Counted from the stretch's first letter, positions 1 to 5,632 are shown. The stretch is DNA of 16,111 nucleotides from CAZAJT01 sp964485585 (GCA_964485585.1 CAZAJT010000021.1:1-16111); one strand, 5' to 3'. Notes: generated from the sequence alone by a model not told the origin. Numbers and translations are program-made.

Positions 1-26
1 CGCTCTAGCCATCTGAGCTAATCCCC
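1..26 (-). tRNA. tRNA, 5' part only (runs off window)
   Basis: On the minus strand, from 26 down to 1, the sequence reads GGGGATTAGCTCAG and then a D-loop and D-stem ending in AGAGCG. This is the acceptor 5' strand, position-8 T and D-arm of a standard elongator tRNA. The anticodon lies outside the window, so identity cannot be read. A GGGG acceptor start is common in alanine tRNAs but is not diagnostic. The gene lies downstream of, and in the same direction as, the 41-547 gene. Confidence 0.85.
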
Positions 27-34
27 GTTACCCA

Positions 35-40
35 ATTATA
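35..40 (-). promoter_or_regulatory. -10 box for the tRNA
   Basis: A perfect TATAAT lies at 40-35 on the minus strand. It directly abuts the stop codon of the upstream gene (43-41) and ends 8 nt before the first tRNA base. Transcription would start at or within a couple of bases of the mature tRNA 5' end. No good -35 hexamer is visible. Confidence 0.5.
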
Positions 41-547
41 CTAATTTTTAGTACCAGAAGGCTTGAACTCCGCCTGAGATTCTCGAACTACTCGTTTTTT
101 GGGCGCAAGGATGCTTTTCCGTTCCTTTCCTCGTGGTGTTTCAGACTGTTCCTGCAGTTTTTTCTGTTCCTCTTCCTTTTTCTTTTTCGCTTCCTTCTCC
201 TGCAGCTCTTGTTGTCCCTGTTGTTCTCTCTCTCTTTTTCTCTTGACGAGCTCTTCTTCTTCCCCCTTTTTCACCAGCTGGAAAAGGCGATTCCTCAACT
301 CCGCTGTTTTTTTCTCATCCTGATCCTGATATGTTTCCTGCAATTTTTGGAAATCGAGCGGCGTATGATCTTTTTTTTTAAGTTTCTCCATTTGCTTCTT
401 TTGCTCTGCTGATTGTTCAGAAGGCGCTTCAAAGATTTGCAGCGGATTAAATGTCTGTTTCACCGATTTTCCCGACTTTTTTACAGTAGAAGTACCAAGT
501 TCTGCAAGTTTTTCAAATGTGTCGTCCCAGAATTGTCCTTTTGCCAC
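41..547 (-). CDS. Basic/acidic coiled-coil protein of unknown function (CPR type)
   Basis: 168 aa starting with GTG at 547. An in-frame TGA lies directly upstream, so no longer form is possible in this frame. The N-terminus (MAKGQFWDDTFEKLAELG) and the following KxxVKQTFNPL segment are the most protein-like part. From about residue 45 to 150 it is very rich in E, K, Q and R and should form a long helix or coiled coil. The tail ends in a basic, proline-containing stretch. There is no signal peptide, membrane segment or enzymatic motif. It resembles short charged proteins recurrent in Microgenomates (possibly the DUF5660 group, from memory and unverified). There is no SD site: the leader is the heptad array described separately. 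Its stop codon touches the -10 box of the tRNA. Confidence 0.75.
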   Translation of the reverse strand: MAKGQFWDDTFEKLAELGTSTVKKSGKSVKQTFNPLQIFEAPSEQSAEQKKQMEKLKKKDHTPLDFQKLQETYQDQDEKKTAELRNRLFQLVKKGEEEELVKRKREREQQGQQELQEKEAKKKKEEEQKKLQEQSETPRGKERKSILAPKKRVVRESQAEFKPSGTKN

Positions 548-612
548 TCATGTAACATGTAGCATGTAACATGTAACAATTTGCTACATGCTATATGATA
601 CATGTTTCATGA
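548..612. repeat. Stop-to-start heptad array with inverted halves
   Basis: The gap between the SufT-like stop (613) and the GTG start at 547 is nine 7-base units. Units 550-577 are variants of ATGTAAC, 578-584 is a centre unit, and 585-612 are four units of the reverse-complement word (such as TACATGC). By hand count 41 of 56 positions match the base seven positions later. Arms 549-568 and 585-604 can pair over about 18 of 20 positions, so a transcript could form a hairpin ending at the start codon. Confidence 0.8.
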
Positions 613-918
613 CTATATTCCCAGCATTGCTTTTGCTTTCTCCGACATTTTTTCCATTGACCACGGCGGATCGAACGTAAGATCTAGTTCAATATTTTTG
701 TCCTCTATCCCCAATGATTGTAGCTTATTTCTTACTTCTGCTTCAATGAGAGAAAATAAAGGGCAACCAATTGTCGTCAACGTCATGGTAATTTTAACCT
801 TATTATTATTCTTCACTTCAACATCATATATTAATCCAAGATCAACTATAGAAATATTTAATTCGGGGTCGTTTACATCCTGAAGCACTTCACGGATTTT
901 TTCTGAGGTGAGATTCAT
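613..918 (-). CDS. MIP18/DUF59-family metal-sulfur cluster assembly factor (SufT-like)
   Basis: 101 aa, the usual length for a free-standing DUF59 domain. Family features in order: an N-terminal helix, the DPELNISIVDLGLIYDV segment (residues 18-33), a TLTTIGCPL strand-turn with the conserved Cys52, and the FDPPWSMEKMSEKAK block (82-96) leading to a short C-terminal helix. Members of this family (SufT, PaaD and eukaryotic MIP18) help mature Fe-S proteins. No other suf genes are in the window, so the partner system is unknown. The ATG at 918 lies 6 nt after a TATAAT box, so the message is probably leaderless. It is followed by the heptad array and the coiled-coil gene on the same strand. Confidence 0.9.
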   Translation of the reverse strand: MNLTSEKIREVLQDVNDPELNISIVDLGLIYDVEVKNNNKVKITMTLTTIGCPLFSLIEAEVRNKLQSLGIEDKNIELDLTFDPPWSMEKMSEKAKAMLGI

Positions 919-924
919 ACAGAT

Positions 925-933
925 ATTATAACA
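925..933 (-). promoter_or_regulatory. Extended -10 promoter giving a leaderless mRNA
   Basis: The minus strand reads TGTTATAAT at 933-925, an extended -10 (TGnTATAAT). Only 6 nt separate it from the ATG at 918, which puts the expected transcription start at the start codon. No -35 hexamer is evident, as is usual for extended -10 promoters. Confidence 0.65.
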
Positions 934-943
934 GCGTGGATTC

Positions 944-971
944 GTTATGAGTTATGCGTTCTGAGTTCTGA
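944..971. repeat. Four-unit heptad tandem repeat
   Basis: Four consecutive 7-base units on the plus strand: GTTATGA, then GTTATGC, then GTTCTGA twice. By hand count 18 of 21 positions match at lag 7. It lies just upstream of the SufT-like promoter and downstream of the structured RNA. Unlike the other arrays it shows no obvious inverted half. Confidence 0.75.
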
Positions 972-983
972 GCAATGACGTTG

Positions 984-1098
984 AAAAAAGAGTTGCGTCG
1001 GGTTGAAATGTTTAGAGGATGGATGGGGTAGCCTGAGGATAAGGCATATGAAACTGCAAGAGGGCAGTTCTCCATCATAAACAATTCGAACCCGACGC
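984..1098 (-). ncRNA. Structured RNA with three-way junction, 3' UTR of the two-gene cassette
   Basis: A long-range helix pairs 995-1004 with 1089-1098 (10 perfect G+C-rich pairs). It continues inward through 1005-1007/1085-1087, 1009-1014/1078-1083 and 1018-1023/1071-1076, about 25 pairs with small bulges. Inside the closed end sit two hairpins: 1031-1034/1042-1045 and 1052-1057/1064-1069. On the minus strand the main helix is followed after 5 nt by six T residues (989-984), so transcription probably reads this way and may end here. It begins about 20 nt after the stop codon of the 1120-1329 gene. I do not recognise the family. It could be an elaborate terminator, a stabilising 3' UTR or a small RNA. 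Confidence 0.6.
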
Positions 1099-1119
1099 CT
1101 GGCTGTGCGGAAAGATCAC

Positions 1120-1329
1120 TTAGTGTATCTCAGCATTCAGGATCTTCCCGATCTGGTCTACCTGATCCGTGGTCGCTCCGGGAAAATCGAGTTCGACTGC
1201 ATCACTTTGTGGATTTACCTCCCCGAGGATGATAAATCCACCAGCCGGTTGCACGCCCCGTAGCAATTCCGTGAGGTGGAACAGTGTCATGTTGCCCTGC
1301 GGGACCTCGATCGTATGATGTTGATGCAT
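1120..1329 (-). CDS. Hypothetical small soluble protein (69 aa)
   Basis: 69 aa starting at ATG 1329, preceded by AAGGAG at good spacing. The upstream frame contains a stop and no better start. The N-terminus has three histidines (MHQHH). The middle shows alternating hydrophobic strand-like segments (GGFIILGEV), and the C-terminus reads ATTDQVDQIGKILNAEIH, probably a helix. There is no signal peptide or membrane segment, and I do not recognise a family. It is the second gene of a two-gene unit behind the 1411-1623 membrane protein and is followed by a large structured RNA. By eye its base composition is richer in G+C than the surrounding housekeeping genes. A 62-aa overlapping frame behind a second strong SD (1386-1397) is a less likely alternative product. 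Confidence 0.6.
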   Translation of the reverse strand: MHQHHTIEVPQGNMTLFHLTELLRGVQPAGGFIILGEVNPQSDAVELDFPGATTDQVDQIGKILNAEIH

Positions 1330-1385
1330 CGACGTCTCCTTGACGCGAGGTTTGCTTATTCTGTTTGTTATTCAGTGATGATTGC

Positions 1386-1397
1386 ATCACCTCCTTT
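1386..1397 (-). promoter_or_regulatory. Perfect anti-SD complement without a well-placed start
   Basis: The minus strand reads AAAGGAGGTGAT, complementary over 12 nt to the usual bacterial 16S rRNA 3' end. It sits between the two cassette genes, about 55 nt before the ATG at 1329. The nearest starts are GTG 1390 and ATG 1387, only a few bases away. They open a frame running to 1202 that overlaps the 69-aa gene out of frame. It may be a ribosome standby site, a leader-ORF site, or a second coding frame. Confidence 0.45.
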
Positions 1398-1410
1398 GTT
1401 ACGATTCATG

Positions 1411-1623
1411 TCAGAACCCACGGCTACGATAAACGTACGGGTGCTGACGATGAGGCGAGGACTCTGTCCGCTCATGAGGGAGAATCGCCGAAACGATTCC
1501 AGTCATGAAACCGGTTAGTAGGACGGCAACGACCGACCACGGAAATTCCAGTCGCGAAGCTACTGAGATGATGAAGCCAATGATGAGACCTGAAAATCCG
1601 CTGACAATGTCTCGTTCGTACAT
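1411..1623 (-). CDS. Hypothetical two-helix membrane protein (70 aa)
   Basis: 70 aa with ATG at 1623 and a very strong SD, GAAAGGAGG, ending about 7 nt upstream. Two hydrophobic segments (about residues 8-24 and 27-48) with a short RLEF turn suggest a membrane hairpin. The C-terminal 20 residues are polar and rich in His and Arg. I recognise no family. Holin-like or toxin-like small hairpins have similar shape, but nothing specific supports that. It is the first gene of a unit with the 69-aa protein and is transcribed from a promoter at 1752-1779 through a leader of about 120 nt. Base composition resembles the 69-aa gene more than the flanking genes. Confidence 0.6.
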   Translation of the reverse strand: MYERDIVSGFSGLIIGFIISVASRLEFPWSVVAVLLTGFMTGIVSAILPHERTESSPHRQHPYVYRSRGF

Positions 1624-1743
1624 TGAGCGACCTCCTTTCGGGGAAAATAGGGAATAAAAGAGGTATTACTTTCCGCACATTGTTAAGGTGCGACAAAGCA
1701 TCTGAAATATTATTCGGTAAGCTGTTACCCTATAACATTTCTC

Positions 1744-1779
1744 TACTGATCAGTATAGGACTTCTCAATCGGCAGTCAA
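1744..1779 (-). promoter_or_regulatory. Sigma70-type promoter overlapped by a 12-bp palindrome
   Basis: On the minus strand TTGACT (1779-1774) and TATACT (1757-1752) are separated by 16 bp, giving a start near 1744. The perfect palindrome TACTGATCAGTA (1744-1755) covers the -10 and start point, a classic operator position. A weaker extended -10 (TGTTATAGG, 1737-1729) lies downstream. The promoter would drive the 1411-1623 and 1120-1329 genes. Confidence 0.55.
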
Positions 1780-1857
1780 TAGTACAATACGGGTAAAACT
1801 ATATCAAAAGGTCAAGGGATAATGTGAAAATCTGCTAGCAATCTGTACAAATCCGTC

Positions 1858-1866
1858 TGATATAAT
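1858..1866 (+). promoter_or_regulatory. Extended -10 promoter of RNase J, leaderless
   Basis: TGATATAAT (TGnTATAAT) at 1858-1866 ends 7 nt before the ATG at 1874. The expected transcript would start at the A of the start codon. There is no SD sequence, and no convincing -35 at standard spacing. Confidence 0.65.
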
Positions 1867-1873
1867 AAAAACC

Positions 1874-3544
1874 ATGGATCCATATAAAGTAAGATTTGTG
1901 CCCCTTGGTGGCATCATTGGCGTTACCAAGAACATGTATTTATACGAGCTTTACGAGGATGATAAACTCAAGGATATTCTCGTTGTTGACTGCGGTATTG
2001 GATTTCCTCACGAAAAAGAACTCGGTGTAGATTTTGTTATACCGGATATTACCTATCTCAAAGACAAAATAGATAAAATACGGGCCATCCTCTTGTCTCA
2101 TGGTCATGAAGATCACATTTCTGCACTTCCCTTTCACTACCGCGATTTAGGATCGCCACCGGTTTATGCCAGTAAGTTGACGAAAGCACTGGTCGAAAAT
2201 AAATTCAAAGAATTCAAACAGACTATAGATATTGCAGAGATTCAGTACAGCAAAACTTATCAATTAGGTGTATTTACTGCGCAGTTCATACATGTTACTC
2301 ACTCAATTCCTGACACTGCACATATTGTAATTAAATCTCCAGTTGGTACTTTTTACCATGGTCCTGATTTCAAACTTGATCTAACCCCTCCTTATGAGAG
2401 AGCTCCTGATTTTTACCAGATTACGAAAGCGGGTAACGAAGGAATTCTTTGTTTATTTTCAGACGCATTAGGATCCGAGCGGGAAGGACTTACTCTCTCG
2501 GAAGCTATTGTTGGCCAGTCATTTGAAGATGAGATGCGAAAGACCAAAGGTAAGTTTATCATGACTACCTTTTCATCTAATATTTCACGAATCAGACAGT
2601 GTGTAGAGGCGGCAATTAAATTCAACCGGAAAATAATATTTCTCGGCCGCTCTATGAGAGAAAATACCAAACTTTCAGCGGAGATCGGCTATTTACCTAT
2701 TCCCTCTTCCCTTATTGCCAAGGAAGAAGATGTACCTCGATTACCGCCAAATAAGGTGTGTCTTATCGTGGCCGGATCGCAGGGACAATATGGTTCAGCT
2801 CTTTCAAAATTAGCAAACAATCAGAACAAGAATGTAAAAGTAAAAGGGGGAGACACCATAATTTTTTCTTCTGATCCTATTCCCGGAAATGAAAATGAGG
2901 TATATGCACTGATTGAAGAGCTTTCATTGAAAGGAGCGAGCGTCATTTATTCTGACATTCATGATCAACTGCATGCATCCGGACATGGTAATCAGGAAGA
3001 CTTGAAATTCCTTGCACGGTTTACCAATCCGAAGTATTTTATCCCGATCGGAGGTACGGTGCGGCATCAATTACAGTATCAGAAACTTATGTCAGAATTG
3101 GGTTATCCAAAAGAAAGCGTTTATCGTCTTGATGAGGGCGAAACAATCTGGTTTACCAAAAATAATGCCTATTCTGGTGATAAAGTCGAAACTAAAAATA
3201 TCTACGTTGATGCATATGGTGTCGGCGATGTAGGAACCATGGTACTGCGTGATAGAAAGACTCTCTCCGAGGAGGGCATGGTAGTAGGAATTATCATTGT
3301 GGATACCCAGGGTAAATTGATCATGCGGCCAAAGCTGATATCGCGCGGATTTATATTTGAAAAGGGAGAAGATAAATTGTTTGAGGATGCAATCCGGCTC
3401 ATTGAGAAATCGCTCAAGCCAAGAGGAGAGAGAATAATAGATATTACTTCGCTTCGAAAAGAGGTAACCGGAATACTTGAACTTTTCTTCGAGGAAGAAA
3501 CCGGCCGAGAACCGCTCGTGATGATAGATGTTATTCAAGTATAA
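1874..3544 (+). CDS. rnj: Ribonuclease J (metallo-beta-lactamase/beta-CASP RNase)
   Basis: 556 aa, full family length. RNase J degrades and matures RNA with 5'-exonuclease and endonuclease activity in the cytoplasm. Features in order: MBL core with SHGHEDHISAL (residues 75-85; ligands H76, H78, D80, H81), HVTHSIPD (H143) and HGPDFKLD (D165). The beta-CASP part has SDALGSEREGLTLSE (196-210), a GSQGQYGSAL segment where GSQGEPM is usual, and DPIPGNE (334-340). HASGH follows at 367-371, then FIPIGGTVRH (389-398), then the RNase J C-terminal domain. The last block is unusual: motif C normally reads PVHGE with a metal-binding His, but position 393 is Gly here. The start ATG follows a TATAAT box directly. 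recR follows after an 8-nt gap, so the two are probably co-transcribed. Confidence 0.95.
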   Translation: MDPYKVRFVPLGGIIGVTKNMYLYELYEDDKLKDILVVDCGIGFPHEKELGVDFVIPDITYLKDKIDKIRAILLSHGHEDHISALPFHYRDLGSPPVYASKLTKALVENKFKEFKQTIDIAEIQYSKTYQLGVFTAQFIHVTHSIPDTAHIVIKSPVGTFYHGPDFKLDLTPPYERAPDFYQITKAGNEGILCLFSDALGSEREGLTLSEAIVGQSFEDEMRKTKGKFIMTTFSSNISRIRQCVEAAIKFNRKIIFLGRSMRENTKLSAEIGYLPIPSSLIAKEEDVPRLPPNKVCLIVAGSQGQYGSALSKLANNQNKNVKVKGGDTIIFSSDPIPGNENEVYALIEELSLKGASVIYSDIHDQLHASGHGNQEDLKFLARFTNPKYFIPIGGTVRHQLQYQKLMSELGYPKESVYRLDEGETIWFTKNNAYSGDKVETKNIYVDAYGVGDVGTMVLRDRKTLSEEGMVVGIIIVDTQGKLIMRPKLISRGFIFEKGEDKLFEDAIRLIEKSLKPRGERIIDITSLRKEVTGILELFFEEETGREPLVMIDVIQV

Positions 3545-3552
3545 TTCATTTC

Positions 3553-4173
3553 ATGAATGGGTTGCCGTCGAGCTTGAAAAAGATTGCATTATTTTTAGAA
3601 CGATTACCGGGAATTGGAGAGAAGACTGCAAGCCGTCTCGCATTTTATCTCCTTCGTCTTCCCGAACCAGATCTTAAGGAATTTGCTCATTATTTGAGCG
3701 GTTTAAAATCAAAAACAAAATTCTGCAAACGCTGTTACAACTTAACCGAAGAAGAATTATGCAATATCTGCGAGGATATAAAACGTGACCAGACGACTAT
3801 TACAGTAGTTGAAGATGTTATCGATCTACTATCGTTTGAAACCGGAAATATCTATGAAGGCGCATATCATGTTCTGCATGGTCGAATTGATCCGTTAAAT
3901 CACATTGGGCCGGATGACATCTTTATCCATCAATTACTCTCACGGTTAAAAAAGATGGATTATATTAAAGAAATTATTCTTGCAACAAATCCAGATATGG
4001 AAGGTGAGGCAAGCGCAATGTTTATCCGCAATAAACTCAATGAATTTAAAAAGGAGGAGGGAAAGACATTTCAAGTTAGCAGACTAGGATATGGTCTTCC
4101 TATGGGAGCAAATCTTGAATACGCCGACTACATGACACTGCGTAAGGCAATGGAGAACAGAAATGAGTTTTAA
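3553..4173 (+). CDS. recR: Recombination protein RecR
   Basis: 206 aa, normal RecR length. RecR works with RecO (and RecF where present) to load RecA at gapped DNA. Visible parts are the N-terminal helix-hairpin-helix (LERLPGIGEKTASRLAFYLL, about 15-34), a C4 zinc finger (C58, C61, C70, C73), and the Toprim domain with VVEDVID (85-91) and ATNPDMEGEA (144-153). The C-terminal signature is GLPMGANLEYADYMTLRKAM (181-200). In many bacteria recR sits next to dnaX and ybaB. Here those two are together on the other strand at 9330-10630, and recR has moved behind RNase J. Confidence 0.96.
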   Translation: MNGLPSSLKKIALFLERLPGIGEKTASRLAFYLLRLPEPDLKEFAHYLSGLKSKTKFCKRCYNLTEEELCNICEDIKRDQTTITVVEDVIDLLSFETGNIYEGAYHVLHGRIDPLNHIGPDDIFIHQLLSRLKKMDYIKEIILATNPDMEGEASAMFIRNKLNEFKKEEGKTFQVSRLGYGLPMGANLEYADYMTLRKAMENRNEF

Positions 4174-4183
4174 CGGTGCGATA

Positions 4184-4192
4184 TGCTATACT
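4184..4192 (+). promoter_or_regulatory. Extended -10 promoter for the small M50 protease gene
   Basis: TGCTATACT at 4184-4192 fits TGnTATACT just after the recR stop. It predicts a start near 4199 and a leader of about 65 nt. The leader ends in AAGGGGGA (4253-4260), an SD 5 nt before the GTG start at 4266. Confidence 0.45.
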
Positions 4193-4265
4193 TATCGCGC
4201 TCTTTTACACAACGAAGCAGGTGTCCCTGTTCAAATAATCAAAATCTATTGTAAGGGGGATTGCG

Positions 4266-4955
4266 GTGGGTATCAGCGTGCTCGATCGGATCTTCAGAGT
4301 GATTACGTTTGTGTCGTTGGTTATACTTCTGTTTCATCCAGATGCGATAACTATACTCATTACCCTTGTGGTAAGTGTGTTTTTGCATGAGATTGGACAC
4401 TACGGTGTGTTTGCCGCCTATAACATCCCTGCAAGGATAATCATTGTTCCCTTTCTCGGCGCGGCCACGGTCTTTAAGAAAAATCTCAATCGCTACAGCC
4501 ACTTCAAGATCTCTCTGATAGTGCTTGCCGGACCAATAGTGAACTGCGTACTCATCGTCATCGGACTTTTCATGAGGGCTACCGGAAGCACGGCGGGTGA
4601 TTATGTTGTTGAGCTGAATGCTGCGCTCGTTTGGTTTAATCTGCTGCCGATTCGCGACTATACCGATGGCGGTTGGTTCTTTCGGTCACTGCTTGAGTCA
4701 ATGGATGTTGTAGATCGGCAGATGATAACAATGGGGACTCTGATTCTGGCAGGTATCTGCAGTTTTGTGCTGCTACTGAATGGGCGACACCTTGCCTTGA
4801 TTGTACCGGCAGTGTTCGTTTACCTCGTGTTGAAGCAACGACAGGCAGTGAAGTCGCCTTCATACAACCGGCGCGCAATGACCGAGAAGCAAATAATTGT
4901 CTTGTGGACAAGCTACTGCACGATGCTTTTCTCGGGATTTGCGCTTTCCGTGTGA
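4266..4955 (+). CDS. Site-2-protease-like M50 family membrane metalloprotease
   Basis: 229 aa with a GTG start chosen because of the SD at 4253-4260. It is a polytopic membrane protein: a hydrophobic segment at about 13-40 runs into the zinc motif HEIGH (41-45). Further hydrophobic segments follow near 56-66, 83-102 and 145-187. The second motif is NLLPIRDYTDGG (125-136), close to the M50 NxxPxxxLDGG consensus. It has one extra residue before the DGG, and T where L is usual. It lacks the PDZ domain of RseP (also in this window) and resembles the short SpoIVFB/YwhC-like group. The substrate is unknown. By eye it is richer in G+C than recR and the Doc-like gene on either side, and unlike its neighbours it has a clear SD. 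Confidence 0.8.
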   Translation: MGISVLDRIFRVITFVSLVILLFHPDAITILITLVVSVFLHEIGHYGVFAAYNIPARIIIVPFLGAATVFKKNLNRYSHFKISLIVLAGPIVNCVLIVIGLFMRATGSTAGDYVVELNAALVWFNLLPIRDYTDGGWFFRSLLESMDVVDRQMITMGTLILAGICSFVLLLNGRHLALIVPAVFVYLVLKQRQAVKSPSYNRRAMTEKQIIVLWTSYCTMLFSGFALSV

Positions 4956-4959
4956 TCCA

Positions 4960-5014
4960 TGGGAGTTGAGATCAAAGATGCTCAACACACAACATCTTCT
5001 GGTATCAACTCCCA
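4960..5014 (+). other. Two-part hairpin after the M50 gene
   Basis: TGGGAGTTGA (4960-4969) pairs perfectly with TCAACTCCCA (5005-5014). Inside, AAGATG (4975-4980) pairs with CATCTT (4993-4998). The element starts 5 nt after the stop codon. There is no T-run after it, so it is not a textbook intrinsic terminator. It could protect the 3' end, or act as a terminator of another kind. Confidence 0.5.
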
Positions 5015-5041
5015 AATTCATATTGACAATTCTCGATAGTG

Positions 5042-5047
5042 TATAAT
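5042..5047 (+). promoter_or_regulatory. -10 box upstream of the 44-aa ORF and Doc-like gene
   Basis: TATAAT at 5042-5047 is preceded by TG and lies 11 nt before the ATG at 5059. A perfect TTGACA is present at 5023-5028, but the spacer to this -10 is only 13 bp, so the two may not work as a pair. The leader would be only a few bases and has no SD. Confidence 0.45.
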
Positions 5048-5058
5048 AAACTGTCACT

Positions 5059-5193
5059 ATGAAAATATTAATTACGATTTCAAACATTGTCGGTAATGTG
5101 AAAAAGGCTTTGACACTCTACAAAACCAGAGAGTATACAAAACATATCATAAAAAAATACGAGGAAACACTTCGTCGTCTTTCATACGAATAA
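5059..5193 (+). CDS. 44-aa ORF upstream of the Doc-like gene, candidate antitoxin
   Basis: ATG at 5059, TAA at 5191-5193. The N-terminal 12 residues are hydrophobic (MKILITISNIVG). The rest is a basic, probably helical segment with many Lys, Arg, Tyr and Glu (ending LRRLSYE). I recognise no Phd, AbrB or VapB-like domain and no Fic inhibitory-helix motif. The stop codon is one base from the ATG of the next gene, which suggests translational coupling. A short gene tightly upstream of a Doc-like toxin sits where an antitoxin is expected. That role is inferred from position only; it could equally be a non-coding leader. Confidence 0.45.
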   Translation: MKILITISNIVGNVKKALTLYKTREYTKHIIKKYEETLRRLSYE

Positions 5194-5194
5194 C

Positions 5195-5632
5195 ATGGGG
5201 AAATTTCAGTATCTTTCATTGGATGAAATTGAAATTATATGCAACGAACTTGAAAATTTCTTCAATCAGTTTAACGATCCCCCTCCGATATACAAGCAGA
5301 GTTATTTTGATAAACTTGATAGCGTTTTGAGCATTCCACAGCGCACCTTCGACGGAAAAGACCTTTATAAGGGTACACTGCGAAAAGGAGCCTGTTACCT
5401 TTACTTTATTAATAAGCTGCACCCCTTTAATAACGGAAACAAAAGAATCTCTATTGTCGCAACCGGCGTGTTTCTGCTAAAGAATGGATATGAACTGACC
5501 GCGCAACAAAATACTCTGTACGAGTTTGCGAAAGTGATAACTACTTCCAACGATGGTCAGGAGAAGGAATTTGACGAAGTCGTCCTGTTTTTAACAAAGA
5601 ACTCGCGAAGAATATTTCCTCGGCTATTCTAA
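5195..5632 (+). CDS. Fic/Doc-family protein (death-on-curing toxin-like)
   Basis: 145 aa, slightly longer than phage P1 Doc (126 aa). The Fic core is present as HPFNNGNKRISI (residues 76-87), matching the HxFx[D/N][G/A]NKR form of Doc-type proteins, with N80 where classical Fic AMP-transferases carry D or E. Upstream helices include LRKGACYLYFINKLHPF, the usual approach to the active site. Fic proteins transfer AMP or related groups; Doc phosphorylates EF-Tu. Which applies here cannot be told from sequence. It is paired with the 44-aa ORF and converges on the minus-strand CsoR operon, overlapping a short minus-strand frame by 9 bases. Confidence 0.85.
   Translation: MGKFQYLSLDEIEIICNELENFFNQFNDPPPIYKQSYFDKLDSVLSIPQRTFDGKDLYKGTLRKGACYLYFINKLHPFNNGNKRISIVATGVFLLKNGYELTAQQNTLYEFAKVITTSNDGQEKEFDEVVLFLTKNSRRIFPRLF

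Larger units (their letters stand above)
1104..1679. repeat. 11-bp inverted repeat pair flanking the two-gene cassette
   Basis: TGTGCGGAAAG at 1104-1114 recurs as its exact reverse complement at 1669-1679. The pair encloses both small genes of the cassette. The match is exact but short, and a chance pair of this size in the region is not excluded. Confidence 0.3.

Noticed and set aside
99..412. Plus-strand Ser/Phe/Cys-rich frames at the left end
   Set aside because: They are antisense translation of the Lys/Glu-rich coiled-coil gene.
548..612. CRISPR array
   Set aside because: Units are 7 bases, diverged and without spacers, and there are no cas genes.
3092..3538. 148-aa antisense frame in RNase J
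   Set aside because: It is a shadow of the strongly conserved RNase J frame, with no protein-like pattern and no start signals.
4960..5014. Integron attC-like site after the M50 gene
   Set aside because: The fold after a gene and a GCTCAAC word recall attC, but the required GTTRRRY and RYYYAAC pair is not at the ends of the helix, and there is no integrase.
5023..5047. TTGACA and TATAAT as one standard promoter
   Set aside because: The spacer is only 13 bp, so only the -10 box is retained as support.
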